Positions 1-8,118 of a stretch of 64,000 nt of DNA are shown one piece after another. The position numbers and the translations under genes are program-made. The notes under the pieces were generated by a model, which worked only from the letters and a program-made list of their open reading frames with translations, had not been told where the DNA came from and did no database searches. The stretch lies in the NCBI RefSeq assembly GCF_001500025.1, contig NZ_LQIW01000023.1:370821-434820 (forward strand). The letters run 5' to 3'. The number at the start of each line of letters is the position of its first letter. The stretch's first letter is position 1. The DNA comes from Mycobacterium sp. IS-1590. GTDB lineage: Bacteria > Actinomycetota > Actinomycetes > Mycobacteriales > Mycobacteriaceae.

Positions 1-2
1 AC

Positions 3-374
3 GGCATGTTCGCCGGCGGCCTGCTTGCTTTCGGTTCCGCCGCAATCGTGGCACCGGTTGCCAACGCGCAGCCGGCCCCGGTACCGACGCAGGACAACAC
101 CTGCAGCGTGAGTGCGATTGCCAACACCTCGAGCACGGTGTCGGCCTCGACCAGCACCTATCTCGCCTCGAACCCCGAGGCCAATGAGGCGCTTACGGAG
201 ATCGCCACGAAGCCGCAGGATCAGGCCAAGCAGGACTTCCGCGCATATTTCGCGCAGAACCCGCAGGTCGAGTCCGAGCTGAAGGCGATCAACCAGCCGG
301 TCACCGAGATTTCGAGCCAGTGTGGTGTCGAAGTGACGCCGACGCCGATCTCGGCCGCGTTGACTGACGCGTAA
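3..374 (+). CDS. Hemophore-related secreted protein, 5' end outside window
   Basis: This looks like a small exported protein of the mycobacterial hemophore-like family (Rv0203/Rv1174c type), which bind haem or related ligands outside the membrane. The visible part opens inside a hydrophobic signal segment that ends in a VANAQ-like cleavage site, followed by about 100 residues of mature protein. Two cysteines, one near the mature N-terminus and one about 20 residues before the end, match the single disulfide usual in the family. The charged start of the signal peptide is missing, so translation probably begins before the window and the first ATG seen here is internal. A strong hairpin follows the stop codon. 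The family call rests on the cysteine pattern and helical, Ala/Gln-rich character; haem binding is not shown. Confidence 0.7.
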   Translation, partial: GMFAGGLLAFGSAAIVAPVANAQPAPVPTQDNTCSVSAIANTSSTVSASTSTYLASNPEANEALTEIATKPQDQAKQDFRAYFAQNPQVESELKAINQPVTEISSQCGVEVTPTPISAALTDA

Positions 375-386
375 CCCAAGCACGAC

Positions 387-419
387 CTTGTGGCGCCGGC
401 TCCCAGCCGGCGCCACAAG
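387..419. terminator. Perfect 15-bp hairpin between convergent genes
   Basis: A 15-bp perfect inverted repeat (CTTGTGGCGCCGGCT and its complement) flanks a 3-nt CCC loop. It sits 13 bases after the hemophore-like stop and 5 bases before the stop of the opposing reading frame, so it can serve both strands. No T-tract follows, as is common for mycobacterial terminators. Confidence 0.8.
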
Positions 420-424
420 TGTGT

Positions 425-718
425 CTACGGGTTGTAGAGCACTGGTCCGCCGGGGTCGATCGGCACCACCTCGTAGGTGCCGCCACCGGTGCGCTCGGGG
501 TTCTGCCCGGGGTCGGCCGTCCCGGCGGTAGGCGCTCGGACCACCTCGCCCGGGCTCTGCGGCGCGGTCTGGGCCGTGGCGGGCGGCGCCTCGCACTCGC
601 CGGCAGCCGAGTTCCAGTCGCCGCCGGACACAATGCAGCATGCTTCGGAATCTTGCTTCCACTGGGCATAGGTGATGTCGCCGAGTTCGCACTGACGGGT
701 GGGGATCTCGATGCAGGC
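425..718 (-). pseudogene. Tail of a cysteine-rich protein without its N-terminus
   Basis: About 97 codons read like real protein: a cysteine-rich part with a CELGDITYAQWKQDSEACC stretch and a GGDWN motif, then a Pro/Ala/Thr-rich C-terminal tail. I do not recognise the family; the composition suggests an exported mycobacterial protein. No credible start with a ribosome site is present. The only in-frame start candidate is a GTG (629-631) that would drop the cysteine-rich part. Going upstream, meaningful coding switches to another frame that encodes the start of a SARP-type regulator. I therefore read this as the 3' remnant of a gene whose 5' half was lost. A short intact gene starting at the GTG is the alternative. 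Confidence 0.5.
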
Positions 719-719
719 A

Positions 720-848
720 CCGATTCGGGTGCAGCAACAGCATGGCGAGCAGTTCGCGCTGCTTGGGTCCGCCGAGATCCACCGGTCGGCTGCCGTCGCC
801 AGTGACAGCGAGCGGACCCAGGATGCCGAATTCCGGCAGCCCGGTCAC
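720..848 (-). pseudogene. N-terminal fragment of a SARP/EmbR-type transcriptional regulator
   Basis: A GTG start is followed by 43 codons matching the beginning of the OmpR-like winged-helix domain of SARP (AfsR/DnrI/EmbR) regulators: EFGILGPLAV, then VDLGGPKQRELLAMLLLHPNR. In intact proteins the next residues complete the DNA-binding helix and a BTAD domain follows over at least 200 more residues. Here the match stops abruptly after PNR, and the same frame continues into arginine-rich non-coding translation. Directly downstream, another frame holds the tail of an unrelated cysteine-rich protein. The pattern fits a deletion that joined two same-strand genes. The fragment should not make a working regulator. 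Confidence 0.7.
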
Positions 849-928
849 GACGTCGCTCCGCCGACTTTCACCAGGTCAGCGTAGCGTTCGAGGGGTACGG
901 CGGGAGGCCCTGAGTCACCGAATACGCA

Positions 929-957
929 CAGCCGCCCTGCCATCGGCAGGGCGGCTG
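929..957 (-). terminator. Hairpin downstream of the proline-rich secreted protein gene
   Basis: A perfect 12-bp inverted repeat (CAGCCGCCCTGC) with a 5-nt loop lies about 20 bases after the stop codon of the minus-strand secreted protein gene. There is no T-run. Probable terminator. Confidence 0.7.
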
Positions 958-977
958 CGGTGTGGAGGTTCAACGCC

Positions 978-1412
978 TCATCGGTAAGCGATGAACACGC
1001 CGTTTTCCAGGAACACGCCGAATGCGTTCGCCTCAGCGTTCCACTCGACCTTCAGCGGGGTGTTGAGATCGGGGAAATCCGGACGCAGATCGGCTGGCGG
1101 GAGCCAGACATCCGGAACGTTGAGACGTGCCGGGTCATCCCAGTGTCCCGGCGGAACGCCATAGAACGGGTTCGGAAGCACGCCTATCGTGGGGTCCTTC
1201 TTCACCTGTCCGGGCGGGCCGAACGGGTTGTGCCCGGGCGGATCACCCGGCGCCCAGTTCGAGATGGCCGGCGCGGGCGGATTCGGCGGACCAGGGATGT
1301 TCGGCCACTTCGGCCCCGGGTCGGCTTGCGCCAGCCCGCTGCCCAGTGCGAATGCCGACAAACCGAGCGCACCCGCCATTGCCGTGGTGGCCGCAAGTTT
1401 CTTGATCTCCAC
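978..1412 (-). CDS. Proline-rich secreted protein of unknown function
   Basis: The 144-residue protein begins with a clear Sec signal peptide: lysines at positions 4-5, a hydrophobic Ala/Leu core to about residue 28, and an AQA-D cleavage site near residue 30. The mature part is rich in proline and glycine (repeated PGPP, PPGH and GPP motifs) and ends with a short segment rich in hydrophobic and aromatic residues (FGVFLENGVFIAYR). There are no cysteines and no catalytic motif I recognise. It resembles conserved secreted proteins restricted to mycobacteria, but the function is unknown. It stands alone, with a hairpin after its stop and a 183-bp upstream spacer that carries short CGACCGG/GACCGGTGCG-type repeats. 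Confidence 0.75.
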   Translation of the reverse strand: MEIKKLAATTAMAGALGLSAFALGSGLAQADPGPKWPNIPGPPNPPAPAISNWAPGDPPGHNPFGPPGQVKKDPTIGVLPNPFYGVPPGHWDDPARLNVPDVWLPPADLRPDFPDLNTPLKVEWNAEANAFGVFLENGVFIAYR

Positions 1413-1595
1413 AGTTGAACTCCTTGTTCGGTGATGGCGCCGATGGTCACGGCGCTACATCGACTTGTTGTTCGTAACCGCCCCGACCGCCCCGACCGGT
1501 GCGACCGGTGCGGCTTGAAGACCCCCAGACGCAATCTGAGTACCCCCGACCCCGGTGGCAAAACACGCAAACTCGAAAAAAGTATGTTTGCTGGT

Positions 1596-2519
1596 CTAAC
1601 TGCTGCCGCGAGGTTTGGCACCCCCCAGCTGTGCGGTCACGGCGTCTGCCGTCGCCACCAGCGCTCGCGCTCGCTCGCTGATCTCTTTGTCGGTCAACGC
1701 TTTCCCGATGTGCATCGAGGCCACCATGATCTGTCGCTGGTAGTGGTCGTACACCGGCGCCGAGATCACGCTGATATCGAATCTAGCGGAGCGGTGTTTG
1801 CCTTCTGATCCGTTCTCGCCACGCAGGTAGACCCGCTCGCCGACATCGGAGACCAGTTCACCGAGCAGCGCACGCAACTCGTCAGGTAATTGGGTCGACA
1901 TTCCCGCCATCAACGAATACAGCCGTCGCCCACCCGGCGTCAGCCGCTCGACCAGGTAACCGTCCGCGCGGCATTCGGCGATCACCCGGTGCAGCCGTTC
2001 TGTGTCGGTCCGCAGCGGAAGCGTCGGCTCCTTGGCCAACCATTCGCGTTCGGCCACGTCGTCCCAGAGCACGAACATCAGGCCCACCGGAGGGGCGAAC
2101 GGATAGCTCTGGCCTACCTCGACACCCGGCCGCGCGCCGGCGGGCGCCACGAGGTCCAGCACCGTGATCCGGTCGTCAACCACGCCCGAGAGCGCCGCGG
2201 TGACACCGAACCGCGCCGAGAGCCGACGCAGTTCCTCCCTGGCGGCCGGGCTGACGCGCAACGCCTCCTGGGCCCGGTGCCCGAGCGTGATCAGCGACGG
2301 GCCCAGTCGGTACGTCTTGTCGGTCGGGTCGCGCACCAGGTAGCCCGCGTCGCACAACGAGGAGACGATGCCCAGGCAGGTCGGCTTGCTCAGCCCCACA
2401 CGGCGGGCCAGGTCCGATACACCGAAGCGTTCGGCGGGACGGTCCGCGAGGTAGTCCAGCACGCGCACCACCCGGTCGGTCGGGGGTGATGCGCGGCCGG
2501 AAGGCGCGGTGCCGGACAC
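1596..2519 (-). CDS. IclR-family transcriptional regulator
   Basis: This 307-residue protein has the IclR layout. An N-terminal winged helix-turn-helix (about residues 15-75, RVVRVLDYLADRP then SVxxLARRVGLSKPT-like text) is followed by an effector-binding domain (about 90-290). IclR proteins sense small aromatic or organic-acid ligands and often control neighbouring catabolic genes. The gene is divergent from the DUF1214-like/SDR/sulfotransferase unit, and the 84-bp gap between them holds a perfect KstR operator, so KstR may also affect this gene. The ligand cannot be read from the sequence. An ATG/GTG choice at the start is not critical because the HTH begins about 15 residues in. Confidence 0.88.
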   Translation of the reverse strand: MSGTAPSGRASPPTDRVVRVLDYLADRPAERFGVSDLARRVGLSKPTCLGIVSSLCDAGYLVRDPTDKTYRLGPSLITLGHRAQEALRVSPAAREELRRLSARFGVTAALSGVVDDRITVLDLVAPAGARPGVEVGQSYPFAPPVGLMFVLWDDVAEREWLAKEPTLPLRTDTERLHRVIAECRADGYLVERLTPGGRRLYSLMAGMSTQLPDELRALLGELVSDVGERVYLRGENGSEGKHRSARFDISVISAPVYDHYQRQIMVASMHIGKALTDKEISERARALVATADAVTAQLGGAKPRGSS

Positions 2520-2579
2520 GTCAGCAGCCTACTTTATGTTCCATATATGTACCGCCACGGTCGATATATTGACTCCTGC

Positions 2580-2593
2580 TAGAACGCGTTCTA
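2580..2593. promoter_or_regulatory. KstR operator, TAGAACGCGTTCTA
   Basis: A perfect match to the KstR consensus TnnAACnnGTTnnA, and fully palindromic. It ends 10 bases before the GTG of the downstream gene. Its right arm runs into TAGTTT, a plausible -10 hexamer 6 bases from that GTG, which fits a leaderless, KstR-repressed promoter. Confidence 0.85.
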
Positions 2594-2603
2594 GTTTCGC
2601 AGT

Positions 2604-3731
2604 GTGTACTCCCAGCCGCTGATCGATGCGATCGCCGAAGCCGAGCATCTCGTGTCCACCGCGCCGTTCATCGAATCCGACGCCGATCTGCTCGAAGGTC
2701 TGCAGTACCTGGCCGGACGCGTCGCCGCCTGCACCCACCTGGCGTTCGACTACGACCGGGATCATCCGTTCATGCAGTCCGGAACGGGCCCGTTCACGAA
2801 GATGGGCCTCGACAACCCGGACGCCCTCTACTTCGGCACCCGGGTGCAGGCCGGTCACGAATACGTCGTCACCGGTAAGCGGGGCACCACGACCGACCTG
2901 GCCTTCCAGATGCTCGGCGGGGAGTACACCGACGACAACGTTCCGCCCAGCCAAGCCGCGTTCGACGACCGCGACCTCGACATCGCCGAGGACGGCACGT
3001 TCGAATGGCGCGTCACCCCCACCAGCCCGTCGCAGTTGGTCATCCGGGAGGTCTACAACGACTGGTCGGCACAGCGCGGCTACGTCAGCATCGCGCGCAC
3101 CGACACCGCGGGTACCGCACCGCCGCCGCTGAGCAAGGAGCTCATCGAGAAGCGCTACGCGGTGGCCGGTAAGCAACTGGTCCAGCGGGTCAAGACGTGG
3201 CTGCAGTTCCCGCAGTGGTTCTACAACACCCTGCCGGTGAACACGCTGACCGCCCCGCGGCTGACACCGGGCGGACTGGCAACGCAGTATTCGTCGGTCG
3301 GCCACTTCGACCTGGCACCGGACCAAGCCATGGTCATCACGCTGCCCGTGCCCGACGCTCCCTATCTCGGCTTCCAGCTCGGCAGCCTGTGGTACATCTC
3401 CCTGGACTACATCAACCACCAGACATCCCTGAACGGCACTCAGGCACAAGCTGATCCGGACGATAAGATCCGCATCGTCGTCTCCGACGCCAACCCCGGC
3501 GTCACGAACTGGTGTGAGACCCTCGCTCACCGCAAGGGATATCTGCAGTTCCGGTGGCAGCGGCTCTCACGTGCGCTGACCGAGGCCGACGGTCCAACGG
3601 TCGAGATCGTCGACGTGGACAAGGTCGCGGACACGTTGCCGTACTACGACAGCAACAAGATCTCCGATGGCGACTGGCGTGCCAGGATCGCATTGCGACA
3701 AGAGCAGATTCAGAACAGGATGGTGGGCTGA
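2604..3731 (+). CDS. DUF1214-like protein of the sterol regulon (Rv3531c-like)
   Basis: The 375-residue soluble protein has no signal peptide. Its C-terminal third contains a DUF1214-type pattern (a PDAPYLGFQLGSLWY segment, then DDKIRIVVSDANPGVTNW and a KGYLQFRWQRL strand). By position, length and the KstR box it corresponds to Rv3531c, the first gene of a three-gene unit with an SDR and a sulfotransferase-like protein. No enzymatic activity is established for this family as far as I know. The GTG start was chosen because it follows the operator and putative -10 element directly. The gene overlaps the next start codon by one base (TGATG), which indicates translational coupling. A role in steroid handling is inferred from regulation only. 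Confidence 0.8.
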   Translation: MYSQPLIDAIAEAEHLVSTAPFIESDADLLEGLQYLAGRVAACTHLAFDYDRDHPFMQSGTGPFTKMGLDNPDALYFGTRVQAGHEYVVTGKRGTTTDLAFQMLGGEYTDDNVPPSQAAFDDRDLDIAEDGTFEWRVTPTSPSQLVIREVYNDWSAQRGYVSIARTDTAGTAPPPLSKELIEKRYAVAGKQLVQRVKTWLQFPQWFYNTLPVNTLTAPRLTPGGLATQYSSVGHFDLAPDQAMVITLPVPDAPYLGFQLGSLWYISLDYINHQTSLNGTQAQADPDDKIRIVVSDANPGVTNWCETLAHRKGYLQFRWQRLSRALTEADGPTVEIVDVDKVADTLPYYDSNKISDGDWRARIALRQEQIQNRMVG

Positions 3732-4513
3732 TGCCGGGTCTCCTCCACGACAAGGTGGTCGTCATCAGCGGCGTCGGGCCGGCTCTGGGCACGACGCTCG
3801 CGCGCCGGTGTGCCCAGGAGGGGGCGGACCTCGTGCTCGCGGCCCGCACCGTCGAACGGCTGGAGGATGTTGCCAAGCAGATCACCGATCTGGGCAGGCG
3901 GGCGCTGTCGGTCGGTACCGACATCACCGACGAGGCGCAGGTGAACAACCTCGTCGACGAGACGATGAATGCGTACGGCAAGGTCGACGTGCTGATCAAC
4001 AACGCGTTTCGGGTGCCGTCGATGAAGCCGTTGGCCAACACCACTTTCGAGCACATGCGTGACGCCATCGAGCTGACCGTGTTCGGGGCGCTTCGCCTGA
4101 TCCAGGGCTTCACGCCGGCGTTGGCCGAGTCCAACGGCTCGGTGGTCAACGTGAACTCGATGGTGGTGCGTCATTCACAGGCGAAGTACGGCGCCTACAA
4201 GATGGCCAAGTCGGCGCTGCTGGCGATGTCGCAGTCGCTGGCCACCGAACTCGGAGAGCGGGGTATCCGGGTGAATTCGATTCTGCCGGGCTATATCTGG
4301 GGTGGGACGCTGGAAAGCTACTTCAATCACCAGGCCGGTAAGTACGGCACCACCGTCGACGAGATCTACAAGGCGACCGCCGCCGCATCCGATCTCAAAC
4401 GGCTGCCCACCGAGGACGAGGTGGCCTCGGCGATCCTGTTCATGGCCAGCGACCTGTCGAGCGGAATCACCGGCCAGGCACTGGATGTCAACTGCGGGGA
4501 GTACAAGGCGTGA
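3731..4513 (+). CDS. Short-chain dehydrogenase/reductase (Rv3530c-like)
   Basis: This is a classical 260-residue SDR, a Rossmann-fold NAD(P)-dependent oxidoreductase. The cofactor loop is GVGPALG (14-20), an NNAF motif sits at 90-93, and the catalytic set is Ser143, Tyr156 and Lys160 (YKMAK). The second Gly of the usual TGxxxGIG motif is shifted, so the cofactor loop is a variant (SGVGPALG). The ATG overlaps the previous stop by one base, and the stop overlaps the following sulfotransferase-like gene by four bases. The gene order equals Rv3531c-Rv3530c-Rv3529c. The substrate is probably a hydroxy/keto steroid or side-chain intermediate, inferred from the KstR-controlled context. Confidence 0.85.
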   Translation: MPGLLHDKVVVISGVGPALGTTLARRCAQEGADLVLAARTVERLEDVAKQITDLGRRALSVGTDITDEAQVNNLVDETMNAYGKVDVLINNAFRVPSMKPLANTTFEHMRDAIELTVFGALRLIQGFTPALAESNGSVVNVNSMVVRHSQAKYGAYKMAKSALLAMSQSLATELGERGIRVNSILPGYIWGGTLESYFNHQAGKYGTTVDEIYKATAAASDLKRLPTEDEVASAILFMASDLSSGITGQALDVNCGEYKA

Positions 4514-5652
4514 CGCGCACCGATGTCGGTACGGTCGAGGATCTGCACGCTTCGGCCACCAAGGCCTGCGGCCTCGACGACTTCGGCAGCGACGACGACA
4601 ACTACCGCGAAGCCCTCGGGGTGCTGCTCGAGTCCTACCGCCGCGACGCGGATCTCACCGAGTTCGGCAGCAAGATGCAACGGTTCTTCGTGCGCAACGC
4701 ACTGGTCGCCCGGCTGGTGTCCGAAGCGGCGTGGAAGCAGCACCCTCAGCACGCCGACGTCGAGATCTCCAAGCCGATTTTCGTGACGGGTCTGCCCCGC
4801 ACCGGCACCACAGCCATCCATCGACTCCTGGCCGCCGACCCGCGCCACCAAGGGCTCGAGTTGTGGCTCGCCGAGTTTCCCCAACCTCGACCACCGCGCG
4901 AAACCTGGTCCGATAACCCGGTTTTCGCTCAACTCGATGCCCAGTTCAGCAAGGCGCATGCGGAGAACCCGGACTACACCGGGCTGCATTACATGACCGC
5001 CGACGAGGTCGAGGAATGCTGGCAGCTGCTCCGCCAGTCGCTGCATTCGGTGTCGTACGAGACGCTTGCGCACATCCCGACGTATTCGCAGTGGCTGGCG
5101 AAGCAGGACTGGACGAAGCCCTATGAGCGGCACCGCAAGAACCTCCAGTTGATCGGGCTCAACGAACCCGAGAAGCGGTGGGTCCTGAAGAACCCGAGCC
5201 ACTTGTTCGCGCTCGACGCGTTGTTCACGACGTACCCGGACGCGCTGGTCATTCAGTGTCACCGACCGCCGGAGACGATCATGGCGTCGATGTGCTCGCT
5301 GGCCCAGCACACCACCGAGGGCTGGTCCAACACGTTCGTCGGCAAGACGATCGGACGCGATTCGTTGGAGACCTGGTCGCGGGGACTGGAGCTGTTCAAC
5401 GCCGAACGAGCCAAACACGATCCGGCCCAGTTCTACGATCTCGACTACTTCGATCTGATCAAGGATCCCGTCGGTGCCGTCGCCGACATCTACCGCGCGT
5501 TCGCGATCGAGTTCACCGACGCCGCGCGCGAAGCGGTGGCCGCAACCCACGAAGAGAGCAAGAAGGGCCCGCGGGCACCCAAACACACCTACTCGCTGGC
5601 CGATTACGGCCTGACTGACGACGAGGTCAAGGAGCGGTTCAAGGGGCTGTGA
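4510..5652 (+). CDS. Sulfotransferase-family P-loop protein (Rv3529c-like)
   Basis: The 380-residue protein belongs to the Sulfotransfer_3 type of P-loop transferases. FVTGLPRTGTTAIHRLL (about residues 95-110) is the 5'-phosphosulfate loop for PAPS, and a later segment (CHRPPETIMASM) holds the 3'-phosphate-binding arginine region. It is the last gene of the DUF1214-SDR-sulfotransferase unit, with a GTG start inside the four-base overlap GTGA. The orthologue by position is Rv3529c. Sulfation of a sterol or lipid alcohol is a reasonable guess, but no acceptor can be deduced. The gene meets the opposing lipoprotein gene with only two bases between stop codons. Confidence 0.83.
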   Translation: MTRTDVGTVEDLHASATKACGLDDFGSDDDNYREALGVLLESYRRDADLTEFGSKMQRFFVRNALVARLVSEAAWKQHPQHADVEISKPIFVTGLPRTGTTAIHRLLAADPRHQGLELWLAEFPQPRPPRETWSDNPVFAQLDAQFSKAHAENPDYTGLHYMTADEVEECWQLLRQSLHSVSYETLAHIPTYSQWLAKQDWTKPYERHRKNLQLIGLNEPEKRWVLKNPSHLFALDALFTTYPDALVIQCHRPPETIMASMCSLAQHTTEGWSNTFVGKTIGRDSLETWSRGLELFNAERAKHDPAQFYDLDYFDLIKDPVGAVADIYRAFAIEFTDAAREAVAATHEESKKGPRAPKHTYSLADYGLTDDEVKERFKGL

Positions 5653-5654
5653 TC

Positions 5655-6320
5655 TCAGGCGGTGGTGTTGGCCAACTTCTCGATCCGCTCGAGCGCACCC
5701 TCGGCCAGGGAACGCACGTCGTACCCGTTGGCGGGACCGCACGTCGAGATCTCGATGGCGGCGTTGTACGCCGCGACAAGCGCGCTGTCGCAGGCCCAGT
5801 CGTCACCCTGGAAAGACCAGAGCAGGATCTCGCGTGAACCGGAATCGACCGGCGGCAGAAGCTCGAAGACGTAGTCGCGTTCGGCCATGCTGGTGACCCG
5901 AAAGCTCTTGCCCTGACAGGAGTCGATCGTGCGCTTGGCCTGTGCGAGCGCGTCTTTGGCGTCGAAGTCGGCGCGATAGACGCCGACCATCTCCTCGACG
6001 TACACGTCCAGGCCGCCGTTGACGGTCATCCAGTGCCCGCCGTCGTATGCCGCGGGATCGTGATCGACGATGAACGGCGGGTCGACTTCACGCGCCACTC
6101 CCGCGCACTCGCCGGGATCGACGGAGACGAACAGGTTGCCGTCACCCTTGGTGACGTCTGGGCTCAGCAGGTCGCCGACCTGTCCGGCGGTGATCGGGGC
6201 GACGGGGGGCTCGGCCGTCGGCACAGGGCTGTCAACCACCCGCGTGCAGGCCGCAGCACTCATCGCGACCTGTGCCCATGCGACAGCCAGGGCACACGAA
6301 ATCGCCCAACCCCGACCCAT
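5655..6320 (-). CDS. Lipoprotein with PknH-like extracellular sensor domain
   Basis: The 221-residue product starts with a short signal peptide ending in a lipobox-like SAAAC (Cys at about residue 24), so it is probably a membrane-anchored lipoprotein. The rest resembles the PknH C-terminal sensor domain found in LppH/LpqQ-type lipoproteins: a DPGECAG segment, then conserved cysteines in DSCQGKSF, DDWACDSAL and EISTCG that probably form two disulfides. The ATG at 6320 was chosen because the reading frame upstream lacks protein character and this start places the signal peptide at the N-terminus. It follows kshA and its small partner on the same strand after a 49-bp gap. The ligand is unknown. 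Confidence 0.78.
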   Translation of the reverse strand: MGRGWAISCALAVAWAQVAMSAAACTRVVDSPVPTAEPPVAPITAGQVGDLLSPDVTKGDGNLFVSVDPGECAGVAREVDPPFIVDHDPAAYDGGHWMTVNGGLDVYVEEMVGVYRADFDAKDALAQAKRTIDSCQGKSFRVTSMAERDYVFELLPPVDSGSREILLWSFQGDDWACDSALVAAYNAAIEISTCGPANGYDVRSLAEGALERIEKLANTTA

Positions 6321-6369
6321 TTCGGGCAACTTTACTCTTTTCGCCGACAGAAACCGGGCGATGGGGCAT

Positions 6370-6828
6370 CTAGCCGTCGCCGGGGGAGGGGGCCGACGAG
6401 ATCTCTTCCAGGCATCCCTCGGCCACGGCATGCTTGATGCTGTCGGACAGCCGGGGGCAGGTCTTCTCACGGGCGGGGTCGCCGCCGGACTCCCGAATCT
6501 CGGTGAAGTACGCACAGCGTTTCGACGCCTCGGTGTTCCACTGCACCGACGTATGAGCCGGCCCCAGCTTCTTGACGTCCACCGAGACGTGGCAGAAGCG
6601 GCAGTCGACGGACACCAGGCCCGACCTCAGATACCGTTCGCGGTCCCGCTGGGTGGCCTCGCGCAGTGCCGCGGCACGTTCAGCGTCGAAAGAGGGTGCC
6701 CGCGAGGTGGTTCCGGGCGCCGAACCGCCGTGACCGTGGCCGTGGTCGTCGTCGTCATGCGACCCGTGAAGCAGCAACATCGCCCGGGCCAGCCGGTCGA
6801 CATCGGGTGCCTTACGGTCTTCGGTCAC
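6370..6828 (-). CDS. Conserved hypothetical protein coupled to kshA (Rv3527-like)
   Basis: The 152-residue soluble protein begins with a GTG that overlaps the kshA stop codon by four bases, so the two are translationally coupled. A flexible N-terminal part contains a histidine/aspartate-rich run (HGSHDDDDHGHGHGG, about residues 21-35) that could bind metal. The C-terminal half has CRFC, KRCAYF, KTCPR and EGC cysteines, compatible with a metal-binding fold. The position next to kshA matches Rv3527. The function is unknown. A metal-handling or ferredoxin-like accessory role for the Rieske oxygenase is only a hypothesis based on coupling and the Cys/His content. Confidence 0.75.
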   Translation of the reverse strand: MTEDRKAPDVDRLARAMLLLHGSHDDDDHGHGHGGSAPGTTSRAPSFDAERAAALREATQRDRERYLRSGLVSVDCRFCHVSVDVKKLGPAHTSVQWNTEASKRCAYFTEIRESGGDPAREKTCPRLSDSIKHAVAEGCLEEISSAPSPGDG

Positions 6829-7988
6829 GACTTCTGCTCGGCTCTTTCCTTCTGGTCCTTGTCTTCGGCTTGACGCTTGAGGTTCTCCTCCACCTCGACA
6901 TGCCACTTCTCGTTGGCCGCCGTGGTGTCGACCTCTATTTCGAAGCGGTCGGTCATGTCGGGGGTGATGTCGGCGACATCGACGTAGAACTGCTGGTACC
7001 ACCGCCGCATCTGGTACACCGCGCCGTCCTCCTCGACGAGCAGCGGATTGTCGATGCGGGTCTTGTGCTTCCAGATCTCCACGTCCTGAAGGAAGCCCTT
7101 GCTGACACCCTCGGTGAACGTGTTGGCCAACTTCTCGGTCATCTTCTCGTCCAGACCCTTGGGCTTCTCGACGATGACACCCCACTGCAGCATGAACGAA
7201 TTCTGCGTGACGGGATAGTGGCAGTTGATCAGGATCGACTCGGCCTTGTATCCGCCGTAATTGTTGTGCAGCCAGTTGATCATGAACGACGGCCCGAAGT
7301 ATGACGCCTCCGAGTCGAGGTGCGCCTCACCGTAAGTGGTGCCCATGTCGTTGATGTCGGGCCGGCCCACGTTGTGCAGATACTGCGACGCGATATGGCC
7401 CTCGAATACGTTCTTGAAGTAGGTGGGCAGCCCGTAGTGGATGTAGAAGAAGTGCGCCATGTCGGTGACGTTGTCGATGATCTCCCGGCAGTTGGCGTTC
7501 TCGATCAGGATCGAGTTCCACTTCCAGTCCGTCCACTCGTCGCTCTCGAACTCCGGGATGTCGGGGATCCGGACCTGGGGTGGGGGTGGGTTGCCCTCGT
7601 GGTCGTGCCAGACGAACAGCAGCCCGCCGCGAACGTCGGTCTCCCAGGCGCGGGTGCGGGCCAACCGCGGGGTGCGCTTGGCGTAGGGCACCAGCTTGCA
7701 CTTGCCGTCCCCGCCCCAACGCCAGTCGTGGAATGGGCAGGCGACCTCGTCACCCTTGATCGTGCCCTGGGAGAGGTTCCCGCCCATGTGCCGGCAGTAG
7801 CCATCGAGCACCTTCAGATCGCCGTGCGAATCGGCGAAGACCACCAGCATCGTGCCGAAGATCTCGATGCCGTGCGGCTTGCCGTCCAGGTAGTCCTTCA
7901 CCGGGCCCAGGCAGTGCCAGCCCCGGGCATACCGGTCGGGCAGGGCGCCGGTGTCGATCTCACGAATTCCCGCACTGTTGGTAGTCAC
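6825..7988 (-). CDS. kshA: 3-ketosteroid 9-alpha-hydroxylase, oxygenase component KshA
   Basis: KshA is the terminal Rieske oxygenase that 9-alpha-hydroxylates androstenedione-type steroids and so opens ring B; electrons come from the reductase KshB, encoded elsewhere. The Rieske [2Fe-2S] ligands are Cys65-x-His67 and Cys84-x2-His87. The mononuclear iron ligands are His179, His184 and Asp302, two residues earlier than the described M. tuberculosis set. The length of 387 residues is typical. It starts with GTG about 30 bases after a KstR operator, with a GGGAGG ribosome site, and is divergent from the gamma carbonic anhydrase-like gene. The small cysteine-containing protein downstream overlaps its stop. 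Confidence 0.96.
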   Translation of the reverse strand: MTTNSAGIREIDTGALPDRYARGWHCLGPVKDYLDGKPHGIEIFGTMLVVFADSHGDLKVLDGYCRHMGGNLSQGTIKGDEVACPFHDWRWGGDGKCKLVPYAKRTPRLARTRAWETDVRGGLLFVWHDHEGNPPPPQVRIPDIPEFESDEWTDWKWNSILIENANCREIIDNVTDMAHFFYIHYGLPTYFKNVFEGHIASQYLHNVGRPDINDMGTTYGEAHLDSEASYFGPSFMINWLHNNYGGYKAESILINCHYPVTQNSFMLQWGVIVEKPKGLDEKMTEKLANTFTEGVSKGFLQDVEIWKHKTRIDNPLLVEEDGAVYQMRRWYQQFYVDVADITPDMTDRFEIEVDTTAANEKWHVEVEENLKRQAEDKDQKERAEQKS

Positions 7989-8017
7989 GGTGGGCCTCCC
8001 GCTTCTGTGTCTCTAAC

Positions 8018-8031
8018 TAGAACACGTTACA
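8018..8031. promoter_or_regulatory. KstR operator between kshA and the gamma-CA gene
   Basis: TAGAACACGTTACA matches TnnAACnnGTTnnA perfectly. On the kshA strand it continues into TAGTTA, a possible -10 element. One site could control both divergent genes. Confidence 0.85.
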
Positions 8032-8118
8032 GTTTTTCCCGTTCCTCCCGCAATCTATGCAGGTAATCCGCCTCCCGTGAACGGCTCATTGCGAGTCAAC
8101 TAGGGGTATAACCAAACG

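Noticed and set aside
1480..1520. Short GACCG/CGACCGGTGCG repeats taken as a CRISPR or VNTR array
   Set aside because: Only a few imperfect units of 9-11 bases without spacers; too small for an array.
2529..3530. Long minus-strand open frame opposite the DUF1214-like gene
   Set aside because: It runs opposite a well-supported gene and has Val/Gly/Arg-rich, motif-free text produced by GC-rich third positions.
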